64,000 bases of DNA, taken from Eunapius fragilis (taxonomy: Eukaryota > Porifera > Demospongiae > Spongillida > Spongillidae). The translations under genes were made by a program, and so were the position numbers. The DNA lies in the NCBI GenBank assembly GCA_963681505.1, contig OY811985.1, positions 3,771,271 to 3,835,270 on the forward strand. The letters run 5' to 3'. The notes beneath the pieces were generated by a model, which had not been told where the DNA came from, did no database searches, and saw only the letters and a list, made by a program, of their open reading frames with translations. Shown here piece by piece: positions 34,839 through 47,228 of the stretch. Within the stretch, counting starts at the first letter, position 1. The number at the start of each line of letters is the position of its first letter.

Positions 34839-36607
34839 GTCGTTGCATGCGCGCGTCCATACTAGTGCGTGCATGCGTGCAATGGACTTGCCAAAGCAAG
34901 TAACTAAAGAGGGGAGTACTAGGATCCTATCCTTGAACTGAATTGGGGGTCCCTCCCTCGTGGCATGACGAATTGGACGCCATGCTGCTCCATGGCTGAG
35001 TGCATGAGTGAAGAATAAGAATGAGATGCCATTATCACATAACTGAAATATATTTTGATTGATCTCCGTTTAAGCACAATATCTGTTTTGTTGCCAAATG
35101 ATGATATTTCCTTGGCTATACCAGGGTGAGACGAGTATGCTCCTCCTGTTAATCTAATTCGCCCATAGCACGAGAGTGTTAGTCCGTGCATGCACCATAA
35201 CGACGACAGTGTTAGTCCGTGCACGCGCGCGCGCGTCCGTACTAGTGCGTGCGTGCATATGGACTTGCCAAAGAAAGTAACCAAGAGGGGAGTACTAGGG
35301 TACTATCCTTGAACTGAATTGGGGGCCCCTCCCTCGTGGAATGGACGAATTGGATTATACACATTTACAGAGGAAGGTCCCATACCCAAAGGTAAGAGGA
35401 TCCAGTTCCATTCCAATTCTTACGATGATGAAAATTTGACAAATTGAAATGAGGCAGCATGCGTTAAAATTTAAGTATGCAATTATCCAATTATTTTACA
35501 CAATAGAAAATTGAACGCGCGACGGAAAAATCAATGATGCACGATGCCAAAATTGAGAAAATTGCATAAATATGGTCAAAAACTAAAATTTTCAATTATT
35601 AGAAAAATTAGAAAATTGAAGAAAATTGCGTGAAAATTGGAAAAATTGATCGAAAATGTAAATTTTAATATATTCGAAGAATTGGAAAATTGAATGGCAC
35701 TTTTATCCACGGACCCCGCCATTTCCTAATTTCAATCGTTTCATTTTTTTCAGACATTGAAAAATTGCTTTTCCCTCCAATTTTTCATTGTTTCATTAAG
35801 TTCAATTTATAGAAATAAGCAATTCCGCTTATGTTCTTCTTGTATGATCTCATTATTTGAATCAATGCCGTTGTCTATTACCCTGTTGTTAAATTATCAT
35901 ATTTTTTGCATCCTAATTAAGTTGTTGCAGTCTCGTCCCCAGATCAAACGTATGTAAGTACCCCGCTCTTAGCAATACCTACCTTGGTACATGTACATGT
36001 ACTATTCATAAGTCCCGCCTTTGACAAGGAAGCAGTTAAAGCCAAGTTTTTAGAGAAGCAAAGCAAAAGAGGTAGATATGCAGCTATATGTAAGAGAGGG
36101 AAGTTAAAGTTGGAATGGCTCCATTGAGCTATGCCCCCCCCCCCCCCCCCCCCCCACCCCACCACCTCTCCCAGCAACGGGAAGGCTCGTAGCCAGACAA
36201 AATTTGGGAGGGTGGGGTTACCCACCCTACCTCCACCTTTAGTGGCTTACGATAGATACATAAAATCCCATTGGCCTCATCCCTGTAAGCATTCCCCGTA
36301 AGCATTCCACATTACTGCTCACAACTCACACCTTCAGCAAAAGTAGGGTTAATTAAGTATATGTGGGCTTTGTACGCACAAGGCTATGGAAATGCCAATT
36401 TAGGGGCTTTTGCCACTGTTATATTTATTACATGTGCATGTTTATGATCTGCAGAAACATGTGGATACTGAGCCTGCATGTAGCTGCCATCAGTCACCAT
36501 TGGAACATATCACAGGTATAAGGAACACTTCTTTAAATATGGAATTGGTACCAGAATGGACATTTTTGCCCCTTAATTCCCATATGTATTATATCCATCA
36601 CAGCCTC

Positions 36608-36895
36608 TGAAGTATGTGCAGTAGCGAACCAGGCGCACCCATGGCTACTAATCCTTCACTCCTGTTGCATGCTTTTGAAGCTTCTGGAGCCAGCAGCCCT
36701 CGCTCCATATCTTTCTTGACAGACTTGGGTCGCTGCATTGCGAACGCCACAGGTGACATAAGCTCTCTTGCGTACCTCATGCAAAAGCATTCCGTTGCCA
36801 TTCAGAAGGGGAATGCGGCATAAATGTTTTGGGAACTTTGCTTCCAACCTTCTCTCCTTTAACACGCGGTTTACGACAGACGCGGGGAAATCTTG
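36608..36895 (+). pseudogene. relic of a multicopy ORF family inside the outer element
   Basis: The frame reads PRSISFLTDLGRCIANATGD, then LMQKHSVAIQKGNAA and a stop. With a one-base shift it continues NVLGTLLPTF. From memory, LGRR.A..TGE...FL.QRLS.A.QRGNAACVLGTLP is a recurring motif in sponge and cnidarian repeat ORFs; the function is unknown to me. Confidence 0.4.
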
Positions 36896-38320
36896 ATTAT
36901 TTTGGGGAATAATTCCCTCCTAGTCGTTTGAATTATCATTCTTGCAGTTTTTCATATTAAAAATTCAGTACGCATTTGCGACTGCCCTATGGAGTTATAC
37001 AGGCTCGTATTGTCGGACAATTCCGCAAACATGCTGCGCCAGGTGCCATTTGTTTTTCTGTGCAATTCCTGGTCGATCGCACTACTTATACCACTGTATT
37101 GGTTTTCGGTGTATAAAATTGTTTCTTATAGCATTCGCTTTTGCATCCATTTATTAAGTATAGGCTATAGTGTATATCGGAACTGTACCTTGAATGCTGA
37201 GGCACATCGTTAAAACTATAATGGCCTGGCTTTTAAAGGTTACAATACGACAATACGACAATTGTATATGCATGGATTTGACTCCTTATTCTGCAAGTCA
37301 GAAGGAGACTGACTGAATCCTGCCACGATTATACAAGCCTAGTGCATGTAATGAAGATGATGTTAACTAGGTGAATGGCATTAAGAGCTAAAGGTTATAA
37401 AGTCATGCAGCATTTATATTGGTATTCATTGTTCAGCAAGACTGAATCAGATGTATTAATCAATAACTAACTTTTACAGTGAGTGCATAAACGTTTCAAG
37501 GTGTCAGGTGTGAAACCTGGTAGGTCGTTGACAACTATAGTGATGGAAGTGGAAATGCATGGTGTTTTGATATTCCAATGCTGTGGGGTACATAGTGCCT
37601 GATTCACCTGATAAAGATCAAGTAGAAACCTTTACACCTGCACCAATGTGGAGGTAGGGTGGGTTAACCCACCCCCCCCCAAAGTTTTGTCTGGCTACGA
37701 GCCTTCATGTTGCTGGGAAAGGGGGTGGGGGGGGGGGGGGGGGGCGTAGCTCAATGGAGCCACCCCAACGTTAACTTCCCTCTCTTACATAGCTGCATAC
37801 CTACCTCTTTTGCTATGCTTCTCTAATAAACTTGCTTTCTTGTAAAGGCGGGATACATGTACAAATGTAGGTATTGCTAAGAGCGGGGTATTTATATACG
37901 TTTGATCTGGGGACGAGACTGCAACAAATTAAATAGGATGCAAAAAAAAATTTGAAAATTTAACAACAGGGTAATAGACAACGGCATTAATTCAAATATC
38001 GAGATCATATAAGAAGAACACAAGCGGAATTGCTTATCTCTAGAAATTGAACTTTATTAAACAATGAAACATTGGAGGGAAAAGCAATTTTTCAATGTCT
38101 GAAAAAATTGAAACGATTGAAATTAGGAAATGGCGGAAATATACAGTGCATTGATTCAAAAATTGAGATCTATCAAGACGAATACAGGCGGAATTGCTTA
38201 CCTGCATGAATTGAATTTGATGAAACAATGAAATATTGGAAGAAAAAGCAAATTCTCAATTTCTGAAAAAATTGAAACCAATGAAATTTAGGAATGGCGG
38301 AAATATACACGGACTTTTTC

Positions 38321-39420
38321 TCCTTACTGTCTCGGTCTCGGACCCATTTTATTACATCATTGTATGTTCTTGCACGTCCGTTACATGTTCATCGTTACGA
38401 TCGACATGCGTCAGCCCTGACTTCACATGCTATTACATATAGCGACCAATGTCTGATCTGTTACAGGACCCATCAGCATGTTGTTACAGCTACAAAGGTA
38501 CTAAACTAGCAGTTCCATTAAAAATAAATGGCTACTGTTGCCGATGTGCGAGAGTCATGAGCCCACCTTCCTAAACGCTTTGCTTTTCCGAAGCGAAGCT
38601 TTGGAAAGACAAAACCTGTTTTTTGTTCAGCAAAGAGCAAGTGGTTCGATACTTAGCCAAAAACATGCAGGATGTGATGTTCTGCCACACTTGTGACAGT
38701 GACACTGCCTTTAAGATATAGGCAGAATTAAGTCCATTTGTAACTATATGAACATAGCTTTATAATATAGCCATGCTTAGTGAGTGAAAAACCTTTTTAC
38801 ATGCATGTGTCTCAATGCAAGTCAATACAGGGTTTTGTAACTGGAAATATGCCACTGTTATGCTTCAGTAAGCATCTTTTACTCCCAACAGTATACGTAA
38901 CTGTGCATGAGCCTATTGGGGATTCTTCATTGGGGTGGACACTTCCGTCATAAAAGAACAACGACGTAGTAGCGGATCCATGGCATATAGATTGTATCAG
39001 ATACTTGCGCTATGCATTGCGTGAAGATTTTAGAAGTTGTCTTTGCGTCGCGTGCATTTTTTTTTTCATTGATTACAGACAGGCAGGACCATCTCAAAAG
39101 GCTAAATTACAAATATGAAATGCAGAGGCTCTGTGTCTCAAGTTGTATTTTCTAAATGAATGGACGGTGAGTTCAGTTCTATCATAGATTCTATACGTAT
39201 ACTTTATTGCGTACTTTTGGGGGTTTTACAACACAAAAGGCGTTGGCTTCTGGGGCTCCGCCCCAGGCCCCGATGGGGGACCTTCCAGGCTCCCCCTACC
39301 CCTAGCTGGGCGGGAGGGGTGCCACCCTACCGCACCCTAGCTCCCCGGGGCGGCTCCGCCTACACACCCACCATATCTACAACCGGACCACTTTTAGTAT
39401 GGTGGCGACGGCCTGGTAGC
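38321..39420. other. intergenic with a GC-rich patch
   Basis: No supported exon. A GC-rich stretch at 39245-39360 (CTCCGCCCCAGGCCCCG and CTCCCCGGGGCGGCTCCGCC) stands out from the AT-rich surroundings. Confidence 0.5.
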
Positions 39421-40555
39421 ACTATGAGAACGTGCAATGACATGAGTAATGGATGTCTCAGAATGTGCCATGAGTACACTCACCACGCCCTCTTCAGGTA
39501 TACTTCCTACATATACTGCTCAGAGAGGTCCCAGCCAAACGGTACGTAGTATTGCAAAGATCACTATGAGAATGTGCCATGACATGCACTCTTCACCTCT
39601 TCACATTTTTAATACCCCATCATGACAACTCTCCTCTCTCCTTGCATATAGTCACTAGCGCCAATGGTGGGGGGGGGGGTCCAGGTCTTTTGAGCCACGA
39701 TCCTTCCCCTCCTCTCCCTCCCTTACCTTCCCTCCCCTCCCTAGATCCCTTCGATCCTTCCCTTCCTTTCCTTTCCCTCCCCTCCCCTTCCTCACTTCCC
39801 ATCTCCCTTCCCCTGCCTCCCATGCATCCCTTCCCCTGCCTTCCACCTCTCCCCTCCTTCCCCTGCCTCCCACCCTTCCCTCCTTCCCCTGCCTCCCACC
39901 CCTCCCCTCCTTCCCCTGCCTCCCACCCCTCTCCCCTCTCTTTCCCCTGCCTCCCTTCCTCCTCCCACCCCACCCATTCCCTCCTTCCCATGCCTCCCAA
40001 CCCTCCCTCTTTCCCTTGCTTCCCTTCCTCCTCCCACCCCACCCCTCCCTCCTTCCCCTGCATTTCTTCCTCCTCCCACCCCACCCATTCCCTCCTTCCC
40101 ATGCCTCCCAACCCTCCCTCTTTCCCTTGCTTCCTTCCTCCTCCCACCCCACCCCTCCCTCCTTCCCCTGCATTTCTTCCTCCTCCCACCCCTCCCCTTC
40201 CCTCCTTCCCCTGCCTCCCTTCTTCCTCCCACCCCTCGTTTCTCTCCTCCCACTCTCCTCCCTCCCTCTCCTCTTCCTACCTCTCCTACCTCTCCTTCTC
40301 CTCCCTCTTCCTCCCTCCCTGTCCTTCCCTCTCCCTCTCTCTCTCCCTCCCTCTCTCCCCTCCTCTCCTCCCCTTGATCCTTTCTCCCCATCCCTCTCCC
40401 TCCCTTTTATTTTGCTTCAATTATCTCCCACCCTTTCCATTCCACTATTCGTCATTCTCCTCTTCGAGTTGAGCTTACAATTCCCTTCTCTTCCTTGTTT
40501 CTCTCTCCCATTTCACATCTTTTCTCTTTCACTCCTATCCTTGTCCTTCTTTCAA
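39420..40555. repeat. repeat module A, second copy, with 850-bp pyrimidine minisatellite
   Basis: GTCTCAGAATGTGCCATGAG, CACCACGCCCTCTTCAGGTA and CATCATGACAACTCTC parallel 16955-17150. A CCTCCTTCCCCTGCCTCCCA minisatellite follows (39695-40545), with an 80-100-bp higher-order period marked by CCCACCCCACCC. All long open frames here are compositional. Confidence 0.8.
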
Positions 40556-40639
40556 GTTGTGTCCACATAATTATTGTGTTTTTTTCTTTTCTGCATTTTT
40601 TGAAATAGCAAGGTGGGTAATATTTGGAATCAGGGCTCC

Positions 40640-40737
40640 AGTCTGTGCATTAAGGTGGGTGCACGCAGCAACAGATGTCTGGGTTGTCAGTTCATCTGAC
40701 CGGCTGTACCTTGAACCGTGGACAGACCAAAATGTAA
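40640..40737 (+). CDS. possible exon, unrecognised
   Basis: After a plausible acceptor the frame reads APVCALRWVHAATDVWVVSS, then SDRLYLEPWTDQN, up to a weak donor AAAT|GTAACT. A downstream stretch (40771-40843) reads DPMEMDAFLCTLDKITDVVS to TGA, but the phases of the two do not match. The Trp-rich beta-strand look recalls a beta-propeller blade; this is only an impression. Confidence 0.25.
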
Positions 40738-40860
40738 CTGATTGAATATCACACATGTTGTTTATTAACAGCGACCCAATGGAGATGGATGCGTTTCTCT
40801 GCACACTGGACAAGATCACAGATGTGGTATCGAGGGTGGCGTGAATAGAACCGACATATA

Positions 40861-42189
40861 CTTTTAAAATTTTAAATAATTGTCAAAGTTGTGGTTTCCC
40901 TTTTTTATTTACATGTATGTTGCTTGGTATGCATATACATGTACGGTTCTTATACATTTCATGTTATATGCAAACTCGGTCAGAACCGTTCGTCATCAAA
41001 TGCATTCAGTCTTCTGTAGTGAAGGCAGTAGTTCCTAAGGCCTTATTTGGCATTTGCTGCATGCATTCAAATATCGCAGCTGTCACGTTTCAAATCATAA
41101 TCTATCATGCATCAGGCCATCAGTACATGTCTACATGTATGTGTGCATGACGCTATGAGGCCTATATCTTCAGGATAACACACAGACAAAAGCCAGTTGG
41201 CATTTACCCTCTCCCTCTCTTCCATAAGACCCATGGGTACTAAGCATCATATACTGCTCTATCAATGTCCCTGAGTAGGGAAAAACTCTCACTGCCCATT
41301 GTTGGAATCAGGTGATAGAAAATTACATAAAAGTCAGTTGGCATGTACCTATGTACACCTATATGTATGTTCAGACGAATATATGTAGGTGTGGCCAGTG
41401 GCCATGGGTATAGGGATGATCCAGCATACGGCTGCAAGTAGCCATACTTGAAACTTATAAGTTTCAACAGTGGCTCATGCATATGTCTTTTTTGTGTGTG
41501 TATGCGCTGAGAGCCTTTCAACTCCAACAAATCTTGTTCAACACATTAGGCAACCTTGTCTAATACAACTGTGATTAGTGTGCGGATGCATAACAAGTAC
41601 AAAAGCATAAGGCAATGAGAATCAAGCTGCATGTACACATTTTCACAAATACCCATATAGCTTCTAATGATGAGTCGCGGAATATCATAGCTGAACCATC
41701 CATGAGGTCACATTGGAGCCTATGGAGGGTTAGAAAGGAATAGAGTAAATGAAATGGCACATACAGATAACCAGTGTCACATACACGTGCACGCACACAC
41801 ACACACACAGTATGATGAATGTCGTCACTTGCGTCGAGCGGGACAGCCAAGGGTCGGGTCACTTCGCGACTATACCCTAGGCAACGATGTTGCATGCAAC
41901 TCAATGAATTCAATTATATATTTTCAGTAAAACACTAGTTTACTGATATTTTACTAGAATTTCATAGCGCAACATGTTGCCTAGTGCATGGTCGGCTTTA
42001 GTGGTAATCGAATGATACCAAAATGGAGAACAGTTCTGCGTTGTCTCCGTGTCATAAGACTGCGCGCTTTTAGAGACAAACACTCTCACACAGTACGACA
42101 CACCACACTTTGTTTACGCAGCCGATACTGACTGCCATAGAGAAGCGAGGGTAGATATAATGCATAATATGCAATTGCATCTCTGGCCG
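40861..42189. other. intergenic, nothing recognised
   Basis: Contains a short CA tract (41790-41808) and a repeated phrase, AGTTGGCATTTACC / AGTTGGCATGTACC (41192, 41336). No supported exon. Confidence 0.5.
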
Positions 42190-42389
42190 NNNNNNNNNNN
42201 NNNNNNNNNNNNNNNNNNNNNNNNNNNNNNNNNNNNNNNNNNNNNNNNNNNNNNNNNNNNNNNNNNNNNNNNNNNNNNNNNNNNNNNNNNNNNNNNNNNN
42301 NNNNNNNNNNNNNNNNNNNNNNNNNNNNNNNNNNNNNNNNNNNNNNNNNNNNNNNNNNNNNNNNNNNNNNNNNNNNNNNNNNNNNNNNN
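42190..42389. other. assembly gap, 200 N
   Basis: Exactly 200 undetermined bases, so probably a fixed-size or estimated scaffold gap. It ends about 60 bases before the foldback element. Confidence 0.99.
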
Positions 42390-42447
42390 ATCAACCTGGG
42401 ATCGTTGTACAAAATCCAGGCTGGGAATACGATATTTTTTCCTGTGG

Positions 42448-45400
42448 CTTTGATCGTGCTACGTGGTATATAAGCGATCGTACCTCGTACGGTATGTTTC
42501 AACATAAAACAGTATCGTACGTTCATATGTATCGCTCGTATATGTTTATGGTGGATGTGTGAATATTTATGTAGTTTATATTGTGCACCCTTTTTCTATA
42601 TCTGCTCAGTTTGTGGCATGTACATGTAAGCATGCATGTACCATGCCTTCTAATCATGGGACTACCTTCACCCTCTACATGTACACTCTCTACACTAGTC
42701 TGGGGACGGGATGACTTGCTTGCGACAGTCAGTTATCTGGTACACAAACTGCGGTACCTTTACTCAATATGGCATATCTCTCTAGACCATTCATATTCAC
42801 TGCCTTTCTTTCTATCTTACCTTCTCCTCCTCTCCCTAGCTCCTCCTCCTATCTTCTTTCATCCACCCATCCTCCCCCTCCTCCTCCTCCTACTCCTCCT
42901 CATCCTCCTCCTCCTCCTACCTATCTTCCTATTGCATTCATACCTCTCCTCCTCATCCTCCTTTTCCTCACCCTCTCTACCTCCTCCTTCTCCTCCTACT
43001 TATCTTCCTATTCAATTCATCTCTTCCCTCCTCCCCCTCCTCTACCTCCTCCTCCCCTCCTCTACCTCCTCCTCCCCTCCTCTACCTCCTCCCCCCTTCT
43101 CTACCTCCTCCTCCCTATCCTCTACCTCCTCCTTCCCCTCCTTTAGTTCCTCCTCCCTCCTATATCTCCTCCCCTCCTCTACCTCCTCCTCTCCCTCATC
43201 TACCTCCTCCCCCTCCTCCCCCTCCTCTACCTCCTCCCCCTCCTCCTCCCCTCCTCTACCTCCTCCCCCTCCTTTACCTCCCCCTCTACGTCCTCCTCCC
43301 CCACGTCTACCTCCTCCCCTCCTCTACCTCCTCCCCCTCCTCTACCTCCTCCTCCCCTCCTCCCCTCCTCTACTTCCTCCCCTTCCCCCTCCTCTACCTC
43401 CTCCTCCTCTCCTCTACCTCCTCCTCCCCTCCTCTACCTCCTCCTCCTCTCCTCTACGTCCTCCCCCTCTATCTCCTCCTCCCCTTCCTCCCCCTCCTCT
43501 TCTCCTTCCCCCTCATCCTTCTCCTCCCCTCCTCCTCCTCCACCTACCTAGCTTCCTATTGCATTCACACATCCCTCCTCCTACTCCTGTACCTCCTCCC
43601 CCTCCATCTCCTCCCCTATCTCCTCCTCCCCTCCTCCTTCTTATCCTCCTCCATCTCCCACTCCTCCTCCTTCTAGCTTTCTTCCCATTGCATCACCCCT
43701 CCCCCTCCTCTACCTCCTCCCCCTCCTCTACCTCCTCCTCCCCCTCCTTCTCCTCCCCCTCCTCCTTCTCCTCCTCCTCCTCCCCTTCCACCTTCTTGGG
43801 TAGGGAGGGTATTTAATATTAACCACTTTGTTTCAAAGGAAGTGTTCACCTCGATATATGTTTTCACGTAGGAGTCAGCAGAATGTATTTTTTGGGATGT
43901 GCAAACTATATGCAACTAGAAAAGGCTATTATAAGTGATTATTATACAGAGCCTGTGCAAGAACTGAACCCTAGAGCTCTACACAAGGGAATGTATGTTG
44001 GTGTAAGCCTTTTATGATTGTTATTATACCCTTATCAGTACTGATTGTGGGTGGCCAGTGGTTTACATAGACAACCAAGCATGGTAGAATGGTACATGGT
44101 AGAACCTTGTACATGCTCTACATGGAAGTTAGAACAAGTAGTTTACATGCGTGCATGTCATAGCACCAAGGTCTTTCCAAAAAAAAGTACACTATAAATA
44201 AGGAGAGGGGGGGAAAAGAGGAGGGGGGGAGGGTTGTGGAACATCTGATGCCTCTGCCTAATTTTTGGCAGTGCCTACTAGATTGTTGCATTGTCACCTT
44301 TTAGTTGTGAAATAACCAATGATAGGTTATATTGCTAGAACATTATATGTGCTGAAGTGCCAAAATGATTCCGGGTGCTTGCAAATTTACAACACATTGA
44401 CTTACAATACCAATAGTTTAAAGCTGGATAAATAAGGAATTTTATCTTCCAACATATGTCTCTTATCATTTATTTATGCAATGGAAAGGAAGGTAGAAAG
44501 AGGAGGAAGAGAGGGAGTAGGGGAGGAGGAGGAGGAGGGGAAGGGTGGATGCAATGGGAAGGAAGATAGGAGGAGGAGCTAGGAAGAGAAGGAGGGAGAG
44601 GAGAAGGAGGAGGAGGTAGGAGGAGGAGAAGGAGGTAGGAGGAGATGGATGAGGATGAGGAGGAGGAGGAGGTGTGGATGCAATGGGAAGAAAGGTAGAA
44701 GGAGGAGGAGGAGGGGAGGAGGAGGAGAAGGAGGTAGAGGAGGGGGGAGAAGGTGGGGGTGGATGCAATGGGAAGAATGGAAGGAGGAGGAGGGGGAAGA
44801 GGGGTGGATGCAACGGGTAGGAAGGTAGAAGTAGGAGGATGAGGAGGGGAGGTGTGGATCAATCAAAAGAAAGGAGGAGGAGGGGAGGGGGAGGTGTAAT
44901 AGGAAGGAAGGTAGAAGGAGGGAAAATGAGAGGGAGTAAGAGGAGGAGGAGGGGAGGGGAGGAGGGAGGAGGAGGAGGGAGGAGGAGGGGAGGAGGAGGG
45001 GAGGAGGAGGGGAGGAGGAGGGGAGGATGGGTGGATGAAGGAAGATAGGAGGAGGAGCTAGGGAGAGGAGGAGGGAGAGGAGGAGGAGGAGGTAAGATAG
45101 AAAGAAAGGCATTGAATATGAATGGTCTAGAGAGATATGCCATACTGAGTAAAGGTACTGCAGTTTGTGTACCAGATACTGACTGTCGCAAGCAAGTCAT
45201 CCCGCCCCCAGACTAGTGTAGAGAGTGTGCATGTAGAGGGTGAAGAAGGTGGTCCCATGATTAGAAGGCATGGTACATGCATGCTTACATGTACATGCCA
45301 CAAACTGAGCAGATATAGAAAAAGTGTGCACAATATAAACTACATAAATATTCACGGCATCCACCATAAACATATACAAGCGATACATATGAACGTACGA

Positions 45401-45458
45401 TACTGTTTTATGTTGCAACATACCGTAGAGGTACGATCACTTGTAGCACGATCAAAGC
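42448..45458. mobile_element. 3-kb foldback element with minisatellite arms
   Basis: The sequence from CTTTGATCGTGCTA (42448) through GTATCGTACGTTCATATG, GTTTATATTGTGCAC, CATGCCTTCTAATCATGGGA and CTGCCTTTCTTTCTATCTTA is mirrored, nearly base for base, from 45458 back to about 45090. The inner arms are CTCCTCC-rich on the left (42820-43795) and GGAGGAG-rich on the right (44470-45090). A marker, CTTCCTATTGCATTCA, recurs every 100-600 bp. The unique centre (43800-44465) has no coding signal. Confidence 0.85.
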
Positions 45459-46143
45459 GGGGTTCATTTACCTAACTTCAAATTTAAAGGGCGCGACCAT
45501 TACATAATTGCATATTGGAAGAATGGGAATTGGGTTGTTAACGTGAGTGGCGCGACATGTCAAATTACTTTGAAAATCTATATCTCCGTAACGGATAAGA
45601 AAAAACTTAACTATCTGCAGAAATCAATAGCTACAGGACCCTTCTATATACACTCCAAATTTGACATGTTATCGTCACTCTTATATGGAGAAATGTGGAA
45701 TCTTAACCCATTGGGTTAGAGACCTTTGCAACCATGGCATGGAAAATATCTAGAGCACCAAAATCGGTTTGGACTGAGAGAACTGATGTGTAAACAAGTG
45801 TACGAAATTTGAAAAGAAAATAGAGAACCGTTGTGAAGATATGTTGCTTTGTGTAACGTACAATTTTTATAGGGATAAAATTAAAACTCCAAAAGGGTGA
45901 TTTTCCTGGACACCGTCCCATATGTTAGTGCAATTCCGGAACGGAACCAAGTCAGTATACTATTAACACATGTGACTCGTGTGATTGATCGATCGAGTAA
46001 AACCAGATAAGTGAGTGTCTTGCTGGGCACGTTTAACGGGGGTATTTGCGTGATTCACAACATTGGCGTAATCGGCAGGATAGCGCCTATTTTCTTTTGT
46101 TTTGGTTTTGAGCAGACGAACAATGGCAGCGAGGCCGCGTGTC

Positions 46144-46498
46144 CCAGTGGAAAATTCTTGCCCAAGGTTTAGCCAAGATGGCAAGATTTTCGCTTAGATT
46201 ATAAATAAAACTGAAACCAAGATACGTATGAGTTATTAATATATAATCTAGGTATCCATCCTATGGGTTGTGTTAATTTCATGACAACCACTTCCTACTT
46301 TAACATTGCATTTTTAGACATAATCGAATAGATAGAAATGTGTATGGTCATGAAATTAATACAACCCATTGCTAGGATGGATACCTAGATTTTGTATTAA
46401 TTTCAAACTGATAAGTATCTTGGTTTCAGTTTTATTTATAATCTAAGTGAAAATCTTGCCATCTTGCCTAAATCTTGGGCAAGATTTTTCCTCTGGGG
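46144..46498. mobile_element. ~355-bp hairpin MITE
   Basis: The arm 46144-46260 (AGTGGAAAATTCTTGCCCAA, GGCAAGATTTTCGCTTAGAT, TATAAATAAAACTGAAACC) pairs with 46380-46498. The inner pairing GGTATCCATCCTA / TAGGATGGATACC also holds. It lies directly at the 5' side of the Gypsy gag remnant. Confidence 0.8.
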
Positions 46499-46499
46499 T

Positions 46500-47200
46500 G
46501 TCACCTGAGGTTTTCAACAGCGTTAGTGAAGTCGAGGCTGGAAACTTTGGTGATTGGTTGATGTACTTTGAGAGTGTTGCGAAGGTCAATGAGTGGGATG
46601 AAGCGGCGAAACTTGCTTGGCTTATGGTATGACTGACCGCACGAGCCCAGAAGGCGTTCTAGTGACTACCAGCTGACACCTAGGCGGACTATGGAAAAGC
46701 AAAAAAGGCTCTACTATAGCGTTGTGAGCCCGAGGCTAAGAAAGAACTGTTCGTGGCCGAATTTTGAATTGCCAAAAGAAGGCTACGGAAGAATGGGCTG
46801 ACTTTAATAGCGGAAGATTTGCAAAATCTAGCAGAAAAGTGAATTTCCTGATCTTGACCAAACAGCGAGGGAAAAATTGACCCTGCACCAATACCTGGGG
46901 CAAATATCTAACCCACAGATTGCCTTCAGCGTAAAGCAGAGTGTGCCAAAGAGCATAGCAGCTGCAGTAACCGCTACTCTCCAAATGCAATAGGCACTAG
47001 CAAGGTGAGCTAAATAATGAAGGTGACTAACAAAGCAGAAGAGTTGGAAGGAGGAGCATAGTCAAGAGAGGATCGCTTGTTGACCATGATGCAACAGATG
47101 AGTTGCTGCCTGGAGGCAGTTGAAAAAGCAATGTACACTGAAAGACCCATAACAGCAAACAAAGTTCCAGGGGGGTAGCGAAAAACCATCTGCTGGAATT
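46500..47200 (+). pseudogene. Gypsy gag remnant
   Basis: An open piece contains FGDWLMYFESVAKVNEWDEA and KLAWLMV, matching the F..W...FE..A..N.WD...K..WL pattern of retrotransposon Gag capsid domains. It stops at 46632. The following 550 bases are coding-like but full of stops. Confidence 0.65.
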
Positions 47201-47228
47201 TTCATCAGGAGGGACACATTGCTTCACG

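Larger units (their letters stand above)
27285..35714. mobile_element. inner inverted-repeat element, about 8.4 kb
   Basis: GGTCCGTGGATAAAAGTGCC at the left end is mirrored exactly at the right end. The arms of about 0.7-0.9 kb (27285-28130 and 34850-35714) are near-identical inverted copies, including a GC-alternating patch. The left arm carries an extra partial direct duplication at 27995-28250. CCGCC flanks both ends and occurs once in the uninterrupted right copy of the target, so it looks like a 5-bp target duplication. No transposase of its own was recognised; the inside is a mosaic of other relics. Confidence 0.7.
27098..38320. mobile_element. outer inverted-repeat element, interrupted by a nested insertion
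   Basis: Its termini read GTCCGTGTATAYTTCCGCCA on both sides. The right terminal repeat (37645-38320, inverted) is continuous. It matches 27098-27284 followed by 35715-36240 on the left. The left terminal repeat (about 0.7 kb) is therefore split by the element at 27285-35714. Without the insertion the element would be about 2.8 kb. Its 1.4-kb inside (36241-37644) holds an ORF relic at 36608-36895. Mirrored poly-C (36125-36157) and poly-G (37725-37744) runs lie within the two arms. Confidence 0.75.

Noticed and set aside
39579-40570. 297-codon Pro/Ser/Leu frame and its mirror frames
   Set aside because: Pyrimidine minisatellite; no domain, and repeat length is in register with the DNA rather than any protein repeat.
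41575-41913. 112-codon minus-strand frame
   Set aside because: Contains a CA-repeat-derived stretch, no motif and no splice partners.
42581-43816. 411-codon Pro/Leu/Ser frame
   Set aside because: Compositional frame across the CTCCTCC arm of the foldback element, mirrored by equal frames in the other arm.
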